NCBI GenBank assembly: GCA_018433975.1
Contig: JAHDQE010000055.1
Span: forward strand, 1-41,857
Length of the DNA: 41,857 bases
From: Ornatilinea sp.
GTDB lineage: Bacteria; Chloroflexota; Anaerolineae; Anaerolineales; Anaerolineaceae
Direction: 5' to 3'
A model generated the notes under the pieces. It was not told the origin of the DNA, did not search any database, and was given only the letters and a program-made list of their open reading frames with translations. Both the position numbers and the translations under genes were made by a program. Positions 39,968-41,857 of the stretch are shown piece by piece; position 1 is the first letter of the stretch, and every line of letters starts with the position of its first letter.

Positions 39968-40891
39968 ATGGGCGAGATTATTGTGATTGGCAGTATTAAT
40001 ATGGATCTTGTCGTTCGAACCAAAAAGATCCCTGCCGCAGGCGAGACGATACCCGGTCAGGAATTCCGGCTGATTCCCGGTGGGAAGGGTGCCAATCAGG
40101 CCGTCGCGGCCAGTAAACTTGGCGGGAATGTGTCGATGGTTGGATGTGTAGGAAACGATGCGTTTGGACCAAGCTTATGCAGGTCTCTTGTGGACCAGGG
40201 TGTAAATACCGAATATGTGTTTACAAAAGATTCTTTGTCGACCGGAACGGCTACCATCATTGTGGAAGACTCGGGGGAAAATCGGATCATTGTTGTGGCC
40301 GGCGCGAATGGGGCAGTGGATAAAAACGTCGTTGAGCAGGTAAAAGAGTTGATTGTCCATTCAAAGGCTTTGGTTCTCCAATTTGAAATTCCGACCGAAA
40401 CCGTTGAATACGCAATCAATCTGGCATATTCTGAGCACATTCCGGTGTTTCTAAATCCTGCGCCTGTCTATGCTGTTTCGGATGATCTTTTGTCCAAAGT
40501 GGACTACTTGATTGTAAATGAATCCGAAGCGTATGCACTGACAGATATTTCTGTCTGTGACCTGGAATCTGCAAAAGTTGCGGCCAATCAGTTGAGAGAA
40601 AAGGGTGTCAAAGTAGTCGTGGTCACACTGGGGAAGAATGGCGCGTGGGTGGCTTCAGAAAGCGTTCGCTTGCATGTTCCGGCAAAGTGTGTTGAGGTGA
40701 TCGATACCACTGCGGCTGGAGATACCTTTGTAGGAGCCCTTGCTGTTTCGCTGGTGAACGGTTTTAGTTTAGAAGAAGCGGTCCGCTTTTCGGTAAATGC
40801 TGGAACATTGGCCGTTACAAAGCTTGGCGCTCAACCTTCTATTCCAACCCAGGAAGAAGTTAATCAATTCATTTCGATGTTATCGAAATAG
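39968..40891 (+). CDS. rbsK: Ribokinase
   Basis: A 307-residue PfkB-family kinase that phosphorylates D-ribose at O5 with ATP. Signatures are IVIGSINMDLVVRTKKIPAAGETI, the first PfkB motif GGKGANQAVAASKLG, substrate region FLNPAP, and the second motif VIDTTAAGDTFVGALAVSL with the catalytic Asp in AAGD. Length and the early NMDL match ribokinases rather than fructokinases. The start codon directly follows the LacI stop, with AGGAGG inside the LacI end, so translation is coupled. rbsD follows after 33 nt. Confidence 0.93.
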   Translation: MGEIIVIGSINMDLVVRTKKIPAAGETIPGQEFRLIPGGKGANQAVAASKLGGNVSMVGCVGNDAFGPSLCRSLVDQGVNTEYVFTKDSLSTGTATIIVEDSGENRIIVVAGANGAVDKNVVEQVKELIVHSKALVLQFEIPTETVEYAINLAYSEHIPVFLNPAPVYAVSDDLLSKVDYLIVNESEAYALTDISVCDLESAKVAANQLREKGVKVVVVTLGKNGAWVASESVRLHVPAKCVEVIDTTAAGDTFVGALAVSLVNGFSLEEAVRFSVNAGTLAVTKLGAQPSIPTQEEVNQFISMLSK

Positions 40892-40924
40892 TTGCAAAAA
40901 TATCACGGATTGGAGGGCTTTAAT

Positions 40925-41320
40925 TTGAAGAAAATTGGTGTGCTTAACAAAGATTTATCAGATGTCATTGCAGGAATGGGCCATTTGGACATGCTCGTAA
41001 TTGGAGATGCCGGTCTGCCGGTTCCGGCGGGGGTCAAGCGAATCGATCTGGCTATTAAAAAAGATGTTCCAGGATTTATTGAGACTGTAGAGATCATCGC
41101 AGAAGAGTTAAAAGTGGAACGGATCATTCTGGCAGAAGAAACCGGTAAGGTAAGCCAACATATCAAAAAAGAAATTCTGAACATTTTTAATGACAGCAAG
41201 GTTGAAGAAGTTACACACGAGGAATTAAAAAAACTCAGTAAATCTGCCATGGCAGTGGTTCGTACGGGTGAATTTACTCCCTACGCAAATGTAATTCTTG
41301 TCTCAGGTGTTGTTTTTTAG
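40925..41320 (+). CDS. rbsD: D-ribose pyranase
   Basis: A 131-residue RbsD that converts beta-pyranose to beta-furanose ribose for ribokinase. The N-terminus KKIGVLNKDLSDVIAGMGHLDMLVIGDAGLPVP has the catalytic H20 and D28, and the C-terminus ends in RTGEFTPYANVILVSGVVF, the ring-stacking family tail. The start is TTG at 40925: GGAGGG at 40912-40917 gives 7-nt spacing and the protein then begins like other RbsD proteins. Starting at 40892 would add eleven residues and place the ribosome site inside the gene. Confidence 0.92.
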   Translation: MKKIGVLNKDLSDVIAGMGHLDMLVIGDAGLPVPAGVKRIDLAIKKDVPGFIETVEIIAEELKVERIILAEETGKVSQHIKKEILNIFNDSKVEEVTHEELKKLSKSAMAVVRTGEFTPYANVILVSGVVF

Positions 41321-41434
41321 CATTAGGTTTGTTTTGTGGAGTTTAGAACAAGGAGGTGCAAAGTCAGAGGATTCACTGTTCAGTAAATAAGGTTTTGATC
41401 CCTAATTAATTTGTTAACCTGAATGGAGGAGCAA

Positions 41435-41857
41435 GTGAAAAAAAGAATTATTGCATTGGTAGTTCTGCTTACCTTAATTTTGTCTGCTTGCGGCGGACAG
41501 AATGCCCAGACCGAGACAATGGAACCGGCGGCATCAGATGCAGCGGCTTCATCTCAAACGGGAAGCCAATCTGAAGAAGCATCAACAGAAGAAGCTGCAA
41601 TCGACCCCGTAGCATTGGCGCTGGAGCTGGCCGATAAAGCAGCGCGGGGCGAGAAAGCCGACTTTGAAGGCGGAAGCGGCAAAACGGTAGGGATTGTCAT
41701 GCCGCAGTTTGATAATGACGGCTGGCGGGGGATTTACATTGGCGCATTGAGCAAAGCGATTGAGATGGACGCGAGTGTCATCACACTGGACGCGCGCAAC
41801 AATGTGGATACCCAGATGGCAATGATCCAGGATTTGATCACCAAACAGGTGGATGCA
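41435..41857 (+). CDS. Ribose-type ABC transporter substrate-binding lipoprotein, N-terminal part
   Basis: An incomplete gene of 141 codons running off the window. The lipoprotein signal KKRIIALVVLLTLILSACG has its Cys at 19, followed by an Ala/Ser/Glu-rich tether (MEPAASDAAASSQTGSQSEEASTEEAA). The start of a type I periplasmic-binding fold is visible: KTVGIVMPQFDNDGWRGIYIGALSKAIEMDASVITLDARNNVDTQMAMIQDLITKQVD. It is RbsB-like and probably feeds a ribose importer downstream. GTG 41435 follows GGAGG by 5 nt; an in-frame ATG at 41423 overlaps that site and is less likely. It lies 114 nt after rbsD with no terminator between. Confidence 0.85.
   Translation, partial: MKKRIIALVVLLTLILSACGGQNAQTETMEPAASDAAASSQTGSQSEEASTEEAAIDPVALALELADKAARGEKADFEGGSGKTVGIVMPQFDNDGWRGIYIGALSKAIEMDASVITLDARNNVDTQMAMIQDLITKQVDA

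Overview
The window looks like chromosomal DNA of an anaerobic, sugar-fermenting bacterium, most likely a Chloroflexota member of the Anaerolineae. This is an inference from gene content. Pointers are the Ala/Glu-rich linkers behind the lipobox of the sugar-binding lipoproteins, the mgl and rbs operons each led by a LacI-type regulator, a tungsten-type aldehyde ferredoxin oxidoreductase, several ferredoxin-type proteins and moderate GC. No rRNA, tRNA, CRISPR array or complete insertion sequence was seen.

Layout. 1-2124 (minus): an SGNH/AlgJ-like protein cut by the window edge and an MBOAT O-acyltransferase. 2267-3614: an unusual cysteine-rich ferredoxin protein and a VOC-family protein, closed by a terminator. 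3724-8919: a LacI regulator with its own operators, then mglB-mglA-mglC (galactose/methyl-galactoside ABC importer) and a terminator. 9189-12563: a DsrE-like protein, a DUF4342 protein, an ABC exporter and an FMN-reductase-like flavoprotein. 12644-16152 (minus): two envelope or secreted proteins of unknown function and a TolB-like lipoprotein. 16472-20464: a PadR-GyrI fusion regulator divergent from a rifampicin-phosphotransferase-like enzyme, with an 18-bp palindrome between them. 20641-21704: an AT-rich orphan gene and a decayed DUF1254 fragment. 21888-26904: an HD/HD-GYP protein, small hypotheticals and a two-component system. 26975-27664 (minus): a creatininase-family hydrolase.

28115-38189 is the most interesting block. 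It is about 10 kb of co-directional genes: phosphotriesterase-family enzyme 1, class II aldolase, PTS EIIA, EIIB and EIIC (ascorbate/Ula type), phosphotriesterase-family enzyme 2, histidine phosphatase, a 4Fe-4S subunit, aldehyde ferredoxin oxidoreductase, a uroporphyrinogen-decarboxylase-family protein and a SorC-type regulator, ending in a 17-bp-stem terminator. The gene order suggests import and phosphorylation of a sugar or sugar-acid lactone, hydrolysis of the phospho-lactone, retro-aldol cleavage and ferredoxin-linked oxidation of the aldehyde. I do not recognise this combination as a described pathway. The aldolase also differs from E. coli FucA at two active-site positions.

38286-41857: a cupin on the minus strand, then a LacI regulator behind a 36-bp perfect palindrome, ribokinase, ribose pyranase and the start of a ribose-type binding lipoprotein that runs off the window. 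The mgl and rbs systems share a plan: the regulator is the first gene, its operators overlap its own promoter, and the transport and catabolic genes follow on the same strand.
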